Shown piece by piece: positions 43,796 to 56,000 of a stretch of DNA of 64,000 bases. Under the pieces are notes generated by a model, which was not told the origin of the DNA, made no database searches, and was given only the letters and a program-made list of their open reading frames with translations. The stretch is from Climacium dendroides. Taxonomy: Eukaryota; Streptophyta; Bryopsida; Hypnales; Climaciaceae. Each line of letters starts with the position of its first letter. Position 1 is the first letter of the stretch. The DNA lies in assembly GCA_950106755.1 (NCBI GenBank), contig OX467089.1, positions 1,056,501 through 1,120,500 on the forward strand. Direction: 5' to 3'. Both the position numbers and the translations under genes were made by a program.

Positions 43796-44768
43796 TTACA
43801 TTTTGTTGGACACTAAAGTACAGGGCTAGGTTCATGCCCCAATTTTTACTTTCAGGTACGAGGTTATCAAAGTGACCACCAATTGCATTTTTTTTGAATT
43901 CGTGACTTTATGAATAATTGCAACTTGGACAACATGTTTCCCATTTTTTTTTCCCGTGAATTTTATGAGGTTACATTTTGTTGGACACTAAAGTACAGGG
44001 CTAGGTTCATGCCCCAATTTTTACTTTCACGTACGCGGTCATTCAAAGTGACCACCAATTGCATTTTTTTTGAATTCGTGACTTTATGAATAATTGCAAC
44101 TTGGACAACATGTTTCCTATTTTTTTTTACGTGAATTTTATGAGGTTACATTTTGTTGGACACTAAAGTACAGGGCTAGGTTCATGCCCCAATTTCTACT
44201 TTCACGTACGCGGTCATTCAAAGTGACCACCAATTGCATTTTTTTTGAATTCGTGACTTTATGAATAATTGCAACTTGGACAACATGTTTCCTATTTTTT
44301 TTTACGTGAATTTTATGAGGATACATTTCGTTGGACACTAAAGTACAAGGCTATGTTCATGCCCCAATTTTTACCTTCAGGTACGACGTTATCAAAGTGA
44401 CCACCAATTGCATTTTTTTTGAATTCGTGACTTTATGAATAATTGCAACTTGGACAACATGTTTCCTATTTTTTTTTACGTGAATTTTATGAGGTTACAT
44501 TTTGTTGGACACTAAAGTACAGGGCTAGGTTCATGCCCCAATTTTTACTTTCAGGTACGAGGTTATCAAAGTGACCACCAATTGCATTTTTTTTGAATTC
44601 GTGACTTTATGAATAATTGCAATTTGGACAACATGTTTCCCATATTTTTTTCCCGTGAATTTTATGAGGTTACATTTTGTTGGACACTAAAGTACATGGC
44701 TAGGTTCATGCCCCAATTTTTACTTTCACGTACGCGGTCATTCAAAGTGACCACCAATTGCATTTTTT
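43796..44768 (+). repeat. Satellite segment between the 14-mer and 15-mer blocks
   Basis: About five and a half monomers. One carries CATTTCGTTGG near 44325, also seen near 32942. One has AATTTGGACAAC near 44621. The last carries the ACATGGCTAGG change near 44695, which becomes common only beyond 51 kb. Confidence 0.85.
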
Positions 44769-47700
44769 TTGAATTCGTGACTTTATGAATAATTGCAACT
44801 TGGACAACATGTTTCCCATTTTTTTTTCCCGTGAATTTTATGAGGTTACATTTTGTTGGACACTAAAGTACAGGGCTAGGTTCATGCCCCAATTTTTACT
44901 TTCACGTACGCGGTCATTCAAAGTGACCACCAATTGCATTTTTTTTGAATTCGTGACTTTATGAATAATTGCAACTTGGACAACATGTTTCCTATTTTTT
45001 TTTACGTGAATTTTATGAGGTTACATTTTGTTGGACACTAAAGTACAGGGCTAGGTTCATGCCCCAATTTTTACTTTCACGTACGCGGTCATTCAAAGTG
45101 ACCACCAATGGCATTTTTTTTGAATTCGTGACTTTATGAATAATTGCAACTTGGACAACATGTTTCCCATTTTTTTTTCCCATTAATTTTATGAGGATAC
45201 ATTTTGTTGGACACTAAAGTACAGGGCTAGGTTCATGCCCCAATTTTTACTTTCACGTCCGCGGTCATTCAAAGTGACCACTAATGGCATTTTTTTTGAA
45301 TTCGTGACTTTATGAATAATTGCAAGTGAACTTGCACAACATGTTTCCCATTTTTTTTTACTTGAATTTCATGAGGTTACATTTTGTTGGACACTAAAGT
45401 ACAGGGCTAGGTTCATGCCCCAATTTTTACTTTCACGTACGCGGTCATTCAAAGTGACCACCAATGGCATTTTTTTTGAATTCGTGACTTTATGAATAAT
45501 TGCAACTTGGACAACATGTTTCCTATTTTTTTTTACGTGAATTTTATGAGGTTACATTTTGTTGGACACTAAAGTACAGGGCTAAGTTCATGCCCCAATT
45601 TCTACTTTCACGTCCGCGGTCATTCAAAGTGACCACCAATGACATTTTTTTTGAATTCGTGACTTTATGAATAATTGCAACTTGGACAACATGTTTCCTA
45701 TTTTTTTTTACGTGAATTTTATGAGGTTACATTTTGTTGGACACTAAAGTACAGGGCTAGGTTCATGCCCCAATTTTTACTTTCACGTACGCGGTCATTC
45801 AAAGTGACCACCAATTGCATTTTTTTTGAATTCGTGACTTTATGAATAATTGCAACTTGGACAACATGTTTTCTATTTTTTTTTATGTGAATTTCCTGAG
45901 TTTAGATTTTGTTGGACACTAAAGTACAGGGCTAGGTTCATGCCCCAATTTTTACTTTCACGTACGCGGTCATTCAAAGTGACCACCAATTGCATTTTTT
46001 TTGAATTCGTGACTTTATGAATAATTGCAACTTGGACAACATGTTTCCCATTTTTTTTTCCCGTAAATTTTATGAGGATACATTTTGTTGGACACTAAAG
46101 TACAGGGCTAGGTTCATGCCCCAATTTTTACTTTCACGTACGCGGTCATTCAAAGTGACCACCAATTGCATTTTTTTTGAATTCGTGACTTTATGAATAA
46201 TTGCAACTTGGACAACATGTTTCCTATTTTTTTTTACGTGAATTTTATGAGGTTACATTTTGTTGGACACTAAAGTACAGGGCTAGGTTCATGCCCCAAT
46301 TTTTACTTTCAGGTACGAGGTTATCAAAGAGACCACCAATTGCATTTTCTTTGAATTCGTGACTTTATGAATAATTGCAACTTGGACAACATGTTTCCTA
46401 TTTTTTTTTCCCGTGAATTTTATGAGGTTACATTTTGTTGGACACTAAAGTACAGGGCTAGGTTCATGCCCCAATTTTTACTTTCAGGTACGAGGTTATC
46501 AAAGAGACCACCAATTGCATTTTCTTTGAATTCGTGACTTTATGAATAATTGCAACTTGGACAACATGTTTCCTATTTTTTTTTCCCGTAAATTTTATGA
46601 GGTTACATTTTGTTGGACACTAAAGTACAGGGCTAGGTTCATGCCCCAATTTTTACTTTCAGGTACGAGGTTATCAAAGAGACCACCAATTGCATTTTTT
46701 TTGAATTCGTGACTTTATGAATAATTGCAACTTGGACAACATGTTTCCTATTTTTTTTTACGTGAATTTTATGAGGTTACATTTTGTTGGACACTAAAGT
46801 ACAGGGCTAGGTTCATGCCCCAATTTTTACTTTCAGGTACGAGGTTATCAAAGAGACCACCAATTGCATTTTCTTTGAATTCGTGACTTTATGAATAATT
46901 GCAACTTGGACAACATGTTTCCTAATTTTTTTTCCCGTAAATTTTATGAGGTTACATTTTGTTGGACACTAAAGTACAGGGCTAGGTTCATGCCCCAATT
47001 TTTACTTTCACGTACGCGGTCATTCAAAGTGACCACCAATTGCATTTTTCTTGAATTCGTGACTTTATGAATAATTGCAACTTGGACAACATGTTTCCTA
47101 TTTTTTTTTACGTGAATTTTATGAGGTTACATTTTGTTGGACACTAAAGTACAGGGCTAGGTTCATGCCCCAATTTTTACTTTCACGTACGCGGTCATTC
47201 AAAGTGACCACCAATTGCATTTTTTTTGAATTCGTGACTTTATGAATAATTGCAAGTGAACTTGCACAACATGTTTCCCATTTTTTTTTACTTGAATTTC
47301 ATGAGGTTACATTTTGTTGGACACTAAAGTACAGGGCTAGGTTCATGCCCCAATTTCTACTTTCACGTACGCAGTCATTCAAAGTGACCACCAATGGCAT
47401 TTTTCTTGAATTCGTGACTTTATGAATAATTGCAACTTGGACAACATGTTTCCCATTTTTTTTTCCCGTGAATTTTATGAGGTTACATTTTGTTGGACAC
47501 TAAAGTACAGGGCTAGGTTCATGCCCCAATTTTTACTTTCACGTACGCGGTCATTCAAAGTGACCACCAATTGCATTTTTTTTGAATTCGTGACTTTATG
47601 AATAATTGCAACTTGGACAACATGTTTCCTATTTTTTTTTACGTGAATTTTATGAGGTTACATTTTGTTGGACACTAAAGTACAGGGCTAGGTTCATGCC

Positions 47701-50085
47701 CCAATTTTTACTTTCACGTACGCGGTCATTCAAAGTGACCACCAATGGCATTTTTTTTGAATTCGTGACTTTATGAATAATTGCAACTTGGACAACATGT
47801 TTCCCATTTTTTTTTCCCATTAATTTTATGAGGATACATTTTGTTGGACACTAAAGTACAGGGCTAGGTTCATGCCCCAATTTTTACTTTCACGTCCGCG
47901 GTCATTCAAAGTGACCACTAATGGCATTTTTTTTGAATTCGTGACTTTATGAATAATTGCAAGTGAACTTGCACAACATGTTTCCCATTTTTTTTTACTT
48001 GAATTTCATGAGGTTACATTTTGTTGGACACTAAAGTACAGGGCTAGGTTCATGCCCCAATTTTTACTTTCACGTACGCGGTCATTCAAAGTGACCACCA
48101 ATGGCATTTTTTTTGAATTCGTGACTTTATGAATAATTGCAACTTGGACAACATGTTTCCTATTTTTTTTTACGTGAATTTTATGAGGTTACATTTTGTT
48201 GGACACTAAAGTACAGGGCTAAGTTCATGCCCCAATTTCTACTTTCACGTCCGCGGTCATTCAAAGTGACCACCAATGACATTTTTTTTGAATTCGTGAC
48301 TTTATGAATAATTGCAACTTGGACAACATGTTTCCTATTTTTTTTTACGTGAATTTTATGAGGTTACATTTTGTTGGACACTAAAGTACAGGGCTAGGTT
48401 CATGCCCCAATTTTTACTTTCACGTACGCGGTCATTCAAAGTGACCACCAATTGCATTTTTTTTGAATTCGTGACTTTATGAATAATTGCAACTTGGACA
48501 ACATGTTTTCTATTTTTTTTTATGTGAATTTCCTGAGTTTAGATTTTGTTGGACACTAAAGTACAGGGCTAGGTTCATGCCCCAATTTTTACTTTCACGT
48601 ACGCGGTCATTCAAAGTGACCACCAATTGCATTTTTTTTGAATTCGTGACTTTATGAATAATTGCAACTTGGACAACATGTTTCCCATTTTTTTTTCCCG
48701 TAAATTTTATGAGGATACATTTTGTTGGACACTAAAGTACAGGGCTAGGTTCATGCCCCAATTTTTACTTTCACGTACGCGGTCATTCAAAGTGACCACC
48801 AATTGCATTTTTTTTGAATTCGTGACTTTATGAATAATTGCAACTTGGACAACATGTTTCCTATTTTTTTTTACGTGAATTTTATGAGGTTACATTTTGT
48901 TGGACACTAAAGTACAGGGCTAGGTTCATGCCCCAATTTTTACTTTCAGGTACGAGGTTATCAAAGAGACCACCAATTGCATTTTCTTTGAATTCGTGAC
49001 TTTATGAATAATTGCAACTTGGACAACATGTTTCCTATTTTTTTTTCCCGTGAATTTTATGAGGTTACATTTTGTTGGACACTAAAGTACAGGGCTAGGT
49101 TCATGCCCCAATTTTTACTTTCAGGTACGAGGTTATCAAAGAGACCACCAATTGCATTTTCTTTGAATTCGTGACTTTATGAATAATTGCAACTTGGACA
49201 ACATGTTTCCTATTTTTTTTTCCCGTAAATTTTATGAGGTTACATTTTGTTGGACACTAAAGTACAGGGCTAGGTTCATGCCCCAATTTTTACTTTCAGG
49301 TACGAGGTTATCAAAGAGACCACCAATTGCATTTTTTTTGAATTCGTGACTTTATGAATAATTGCAACTTGGACAACATGTTTCCTATTTTTTTTTACGT
49401 GAATTTTATGAGGTTACATTTTGTTGGACACTAAAGTACAGGGCTAGGTTCATGCCCCAATTTTTACTTTCAGGTACGAGGTTATCAAAGAGACCACCAA
49501 TTGCATTTTCTTTGAATTCGTGACTTTATGAATAATTGCAACTTGGACAACATGTTTCCTAATTTTTTTTCCCGTAAATTTTATGAGGTTACATTTTGTT
49601 GGACACTAAAGTACAGGGCTAGGTTCATGCCCCAATTTTTACTTTCACGTACGCGGTCATTCAAAGTGACCACCAATTGCATTTTTCTTGAATTCGTGAC
49701 TTTATGAATAATTGCAACTTGGACAACATGTTTCCTATTTTTTTTTACGTGAATTTTATGAGGTTACATTTTGTTGGACACTAAAGTACAGGGCTAGGTT
49801 CATGCCCCAATTTTTACTTTCACGTACGCGGTCATTCAAAGTGACCACCAATTGCATTTTTTTTGAATTCGTGACTTTATGAATAATTGCAAGTGAACTT
49901 GCACAACATGTTTCCCATTTTTTTTTACTTGAATTTCATGAGGTTACATTTTGTTGGACACTAAAGTACAGGGCTAGGTTCATGCCCCAATTTCTACTTT
50001 CACGTACGCAGTCATTCAAAGTGACCACCAATGGCATTTTTCTTGAATTCGTGACTTTATGAATAATTGCAACTTGGACAACATG
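44769..50085 (+). repeat. 15-monomer higher-order repeat (2637 bp), two tandem copies
   Basis: Copy 1 begins near 44769 and copy 2 near 47406, and identity ends near 50085. Private markers recur at an offset of exactly 2637: CCCATTAATTTT at 45179 and 47816, CCTGAGTTTAGATTTT at 45895 and 48532, and the C of TTTTTCTTGAATTC at 47405 and 50042. The block includes CACGTCCGCGG monomers, several TATCAAAGAGACC monomers and GTGAA-insertion monomers. Almost no differences were seen between copies in the stretches compared, which suggests a recent duplication. Confidence 0.93.
45321..45336. other. Example of the inverted repeat made by the GTGAA insertion (TGCAAGT-GA-ACTTGCA)
   Basis: Canonical monomers read ATTGCAACTTGGACAAC. 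This subfamily has GTGAA inserted after GCAA and a G-to-C change, which makes a perfect 7-bp inverted repeat with a 2-nt centre. A sister form, ATTCCAAGTGAACTTGCAC, keeps only the inner CAAGT/ACTTG arms. About twenty such monomers are visible, nearly all between 45.3 and 56.8 kb, plus one near 17287. Confidence 0.8.
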
Positions 50086-53000
50086 TTTCCTATTTTTTTT
50101 TACGTGAATTTTATGAGGTTACATTTTGTTGGACACTAAAGTACAGGGCTAGGTTCATGCCCCAATTTTTACTTTCACGTACGCGGTCATTCAAAGTGAC
50201 CACCAATTGCATTTTTTTTGAATTCGTGACTTTATGAATAATTGCAAGTGAACTTGCACAACATGTTTCCCATTTTTTTTTACTTGAATTTCATGAGGTT
50301 ACATTTTGTTGGACACTAAAGTACAGGGCTAGGTTCATGCCCCAATTTCTACTTTCACGTACGCAGTCATTCAAAGTGACCACCAATGGCATTTTTTTTG
50401 AATTCGTGACTTTATGAATAATTGCAACTTGGACAACATGTTTCCTATTTTTTTTTACGTGAATTTTATGAGGTTACATTTTGTTGGACACTAAAGTACA
50501 GGGCTAGGTTCATGCCCCAATTTTTACTTTCACGTACGCGGTCATTCAAAGTGACCACCAATTGCATTTTTTTTGAATTCGTGACTTTATGAATAATTGC
50601 AACTTGGACAACATGTTTCGTATTTTTTTTTACGTGAATTTTATGAGGTTACATTTTGTTGGACACTAAAATACAGGGCTAGGTTCATGCCCCAATTTCT
50701 ACTTTCACGTACGCGGTTATTCAAAGTGACCACTAGTTGCATTTTTATTGAATTCGTGACTTTATGAATAATTCCAAGTGAACTTGCACAACATGTTTCC
50801 CATTCTTTTTTACTTGAATTTCATGAGGTTACATTTTGTTGGAAACTAAAGTACAGGGCTAGGTTGATGCCCCAATTTTTACTTTCACGTACGCGGTCAT
50901 TCAAAGTGACCACCAATTGCATTTTTTTTGAATTCGTGACTTTATGAATAGTTGCAACTTGGACAACATGTTTCCCATTTTTTTTTATTTGAATTTCATG
51001 AGGTTACATTTTGTTGGACACTAAAGTACAGGGCTAGGTTCATGCCCCAATTTTTACTTTCACGTACGCGGTCATTCAAAGTGACCACCAATTGCATTTT
51101 TTTTGAATTCGTGACTTTATGAATAATTGCAACTTGGACAACATGTTTCCTATTTTTTTTTACGTGAATTTTATGAGGTTACATTTTGTTGGACACTAAA
51201 GTACATGGCTAGGTTCATGCCCCAATTTCTACTTTCACGTACGCGGTTATTCAAAGTGACCACCAGTTGCATTTTTATTGAATTCGTGACTTTATGAATA
51301 ATTCCAAGTGAACTTGCACAACATTTTTCCCATTGTTTTTTACTTCAATTTCATGAGGTTACATTTTGTTGGACACTAAAGTACATGGTTAGGTTGATGC
51401 CCTAATTTTTACCTTCAGGTATGAGGTTATCAAAGTGACCACCAATTGCATTTTTTTTGAATTCGTGACTTTATGAATAATTGCAACTTGGACAACATGT
51501 TTCCCATTCTTTTTTACTTGAATTTCATGAGGTTACATTTTGTTGGACACTAAAGTACATGGCTAGGTTCATGCCCCATTTTTTACTTTCACGTACGCGG
51601 TCATTCAAAGTGACCACCAATTGCATTTTTTTTGAATTCGTGACTTTATGAATAATTGCAACTTGGACAACATGTTTCCTATTTTTTTCTACGTGAATTT
51701 TATGAGGTTACATTTTGTTGGACACTAAAGTACAGGGCTAGGTTCATGCCCCAATTTTTACTTTCACGTACGCGGTCATTCAAAGTGACCACCAATTGCT
51801 TTTTTTTTGAATTCGTGACTTTATGAATAGTTGCAACTTGGACAACATGTTTCCCATTTTTTTTACGTGAATTTCATGAGGTTACATTTTGTTGGACACT
51901 AAAGTACAGGGCTAGGTTCATGCCCCAATTTTTACTTTCACGTACGCGGTCATTCAAAGTGACCACCAATTGCATTTTTTTTGAATTCGTGACTTTATGA
52001 ATAATTCCAAGTGAACTTGCACAACATGTTTCCCATTTTTTTTTACTTCAATTTCATGAGGTTACATTTTGTTGGACACTAAAGTACATGGCTAGGTTGA
52101 TGCCCTAATTTTTACTTTCAGGTATGAGGTTATCAAAGTGACCACCAATTGCATTTTTTCTTCATATGCGACTTTATGAATAATTGCAACTTAGACAACA
52201 TGTTTCCCATTTTTTTTTACTTGAATTTCATGAGGTTACATTTTGTTGGACACTAAAGTACAGGGCTAGGTTCATGCCCCATTTTTTACTTTCACGTACG
52301 CGGTCATTCAAAGTGACCACCAATTGCATTTTTTTTGAATTCGTGACTTTATGAATAATTGCAACTTGGACAACATGTTTCCTATTTTTTTTTACGTGAA
52401 TTTTATGAGGTTACATTTTGTTGGACACTAAAGTACATGGCTAGGTTCATGCCCCAATTTCTACTTTCACGTACGCGGTTATTCAAAGTGACCACCAGTT
52501 GCATTTTTATTGAATTTGTGACTTTATGAATAATTCCAAGTGAACTTGCACAACATGTTTCCCATTGTTTCTTACTTCAATTTCATGAGGTTACATTTTG
52601 TTGGACACTAAAGTACATGGTTAGGTTGATGCCCTAATTTTTACTTTCACGTACGCGGTCATTCAAAGTGACCACCAATTGCATTTTTTTGGAATTCGTG
52701 ACTTTATGAATAATTGCAACTTGGACAACATGTTTCCCATTTTTTTTTACGTGAATTTCATGAGGTTACATTTTGTTGGACACTAAAGTACATGGCTAGG
52801 TTGATGCCCCAATTTTTACTTTCACGTACGCGGTCATTCAAAGTGACCACCAATTGCATTTTTTTTGAATTCGTGACTTTATGAATAATTCCAAGTGAAC
52901 TTGCACAACATGTTTCCCATTTTTTTTTACGTGAATTTTATGAGGTTACATTTTGTTGGACACTAAAATACAGGGCTAGGTTCATGCCCCAATTTCTACT

Positions 53001-56000
53001 TTCACGTACGCGGTCATTCAAAGTGACCACCAATTGCATTCTTTTTGAATTCGTGACTTTATGAATAATTCCAAGTGAACTTGCACAACATGTTTCCCAT
53101 TTTTTTTTATTTGAATTTCATGAGGTTACATTTTGTTGGACACTAAAATACAGGGCTAGGTTCATGCCCCAATTTCTACTTTCACGTACGCGGTCATTCA
53201 AAGTGACCACCAATTGCATTCTTTTTGAATTCGTGACTTTATGAATAATTCCAAGTGAACTTGCACAACATGTTTCCCATTTTTTTTTATTTGAATTTCA
53301 TGAGGTTACATTTTGTTGGACACTAAAATACAGGGCTAGGTTCATGCCCCAATTTTTACTTTCAGGTACGAGGTTATCAAAGTGACCACCAATTGCATTT
53401 TTTCTTCATATGCGACTTTATGAATAATTGCAACTTAGACAACATGTTTCCCATTCTTTTATACTTGAATTTCATGAGGTTACATTTTGTTGGACACTAA
53501 AGTACATGGCTAGGTTCATGCCCCAATTTTTACTTTCACGTACGCGGTCATTCAAAGTGACCACCAATTGCATTTTTTTTGAATTCGTGACTTTATGAAT
53601 AATTCCAAGTGAACTTGCACAACATGTTTCCCATTTTTTTTACTTGAATTTCATGAGGTTACATTTTGTTGGACACTAAAGTACATGGCTAGGTTGATGC
53701 CCCAATTTTTACTTTCACGTACGCGGTCATTCAAAGTGACCACCAATTGCATTTTTTTGGAATTCGTGACTTTATGAATAATTGCAACTTGGACAACATG
53801 TTTCCCATTTTTTTTTACGTGAATTTCATGAGGTTACATTTTGTTGGACACTAAAGTACAGGGCTAGGTTCATGCCCCAATTTTTACTTTCACGTACGCG
53901 GTCATTCAAAGTGACCACCAATTGAATTTTTTTTGAATTCGTGACTTTATGAATAATTGCAACTTGGACAACATGTTTCCTACTTTTTTTTACGTGAATT
54001 TTATGAGGTTACATTTTGTTGGACACTAAAGTACATGGCTAGGTTCATGCCCCAATTTTTACTTTCACGTACGCGGTCATTCAAAGTGACCACCAATTGC
54101 ATTTTTTTTCAATTCGTGACTTTATGAATAATTCCAAGTGAACTTGCACAACATGTTTCCCATTTTTTTTACTTGAATTTCATGAGGTTACATTTTGTTG
54201 GACACTAAAGTACATGGCTAGGTTGATGCCCCAATTTTTACTTTCACGTACGCGGTCATTCAAAGTGACCACCAATTGCATTCTTTTTGAATTCGTGACT
54301 TTATGAATAATTGCAACTTGGACAACATGTTTCCTATTTTTTTTTACGTGAATTTTATGAGGTTACATTTTGTTGGACACTAAAGTACATGGCTAGGTTG
54401 ATGCCCCAATTTTTACTTTCACGTTCGCGGTCATTCAAAGTGACCACCAATTGCATTTTTTTTGAATTCGTGACTTTATGAATAATTCCAAGTGAACTTG
54501 CACAACATGTTTCCCATTTTTTTTACTTGAATTTCATGAGGTTACATTTTGTTGGACACTAAAGTACATGGCTAGGTTCATGCCCCAATTTTTACTTTCA
54601 CGTACGCGGTCATTCAAGGTGACCACCAATTGCATTTTTTTTCAATTCGTGACTTTATGAATAATTGCAACTTGGACAACATGTTTCCTATTTTTTTTTA
54701 CGTGAATTTTATGAGGTTACATTTTGTTGGACACTAAAGTACATGGCTAGGTTCATGCCCCAATTTTTACTTTCACGTACGCGGTCATTCAAAGTGACCA
54801 CCAATTGCATTTTTTTTGAATTCGTGACTTTATGAATAATTGCAACTTGGACAACATGTTTCCCACTTTTTTTTACGTGAATATCATGAGGTTACATTTT
54901 GTTGGACACTAAAGTACATGGCTAGGTTGATGCCCCAATTTTTACTTTCACGTACGCGGTCATTCAAAGTGACCACCAATTGCATTTTTTTTGAATTCGT
55001 GACTTTATGAATAATTGCAACTTGGACAACATGTTTCCCATTTTTTTTTACGTGAATTTCATGAGGTTACATTTTGTTGGACACTAAAGTACAGGGCTAG
55101 GTTCATGCCCCAATTTTTACTTTCACGTACGCGGTCATTCAAAGTGACCACCAATTGCATTTTTTTTGAATTCGTGACTTTATGAATAATTGCAACTTGG
55201 ACAACATGTTTCCCACTTTTTTTTACGTGAATATCATGAGGTTACATTTTGTTGGACACTAAAGTACAGGGCTAGGTTCATGCCCCAATTTTGACTTTCA
55301 CGTACGCGGTCATTCAAAGTGACCACCAATTGCATTTTTTTTGAATTCGTGACTTTATGAATAATTGCAACTTGCACAACATGTTTCCTATTTTTTTTTA
55401 CGTGAATTTTATGAGGTTACATTTTGTTGGACACTAAAGTACATGGCTAGGTTCATGCCCCAATTTTTACTTTCACGTACGCGGTCATTCAAAGTGACCA
55501 CCAATTGCATTTTCTTTGAATTCGTGACTTTATGAATAATTCCAAGTGAACTTAGACAACATGTTTCCCATTCTTTTTTACTTGAATTTCATGAGGTTAC
55601 ATTTTGTTGGACACTAAAGTACATGGCTAGGTTCATGCCCCAATTTTTACTTTCACGTACGCGGTCATTCAAAGTGACCACCAATTGCATTTTTTTTGAA
55701 TTCGTGACTTTATGAATAATTGCAACTTGGACAACATGTTTCGTATTTTTTTTTACGTGAATTTTATGAGGTTACATTTTGTTGGACACTAAAATACAGG
55801 GCTAGGTTCATGCCCCAATTTCTACTTTCACGTACGCGGTCATTCAAAGTGACCACCAGTTGCATTTTTATTGAATTCGTGACTTTATGAATAATTCCAA
55901 GTGAACTTGCACAACATGTTTCCCATTTTTTTTACTTGAATTTCATGAGGTTACATTTTGTTGGACACTAAAGTACATGGTTAGATTGATGCCCTAATTT

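Noticed and set aside
44769..50085. The large tandem duplications as assembly errors
   Set aside because: Cannot be excluded without reads. Other HOR pairs in the array carry copy-specific differences, which favours real duplication overall, so the blocks are reported as real with this caution.
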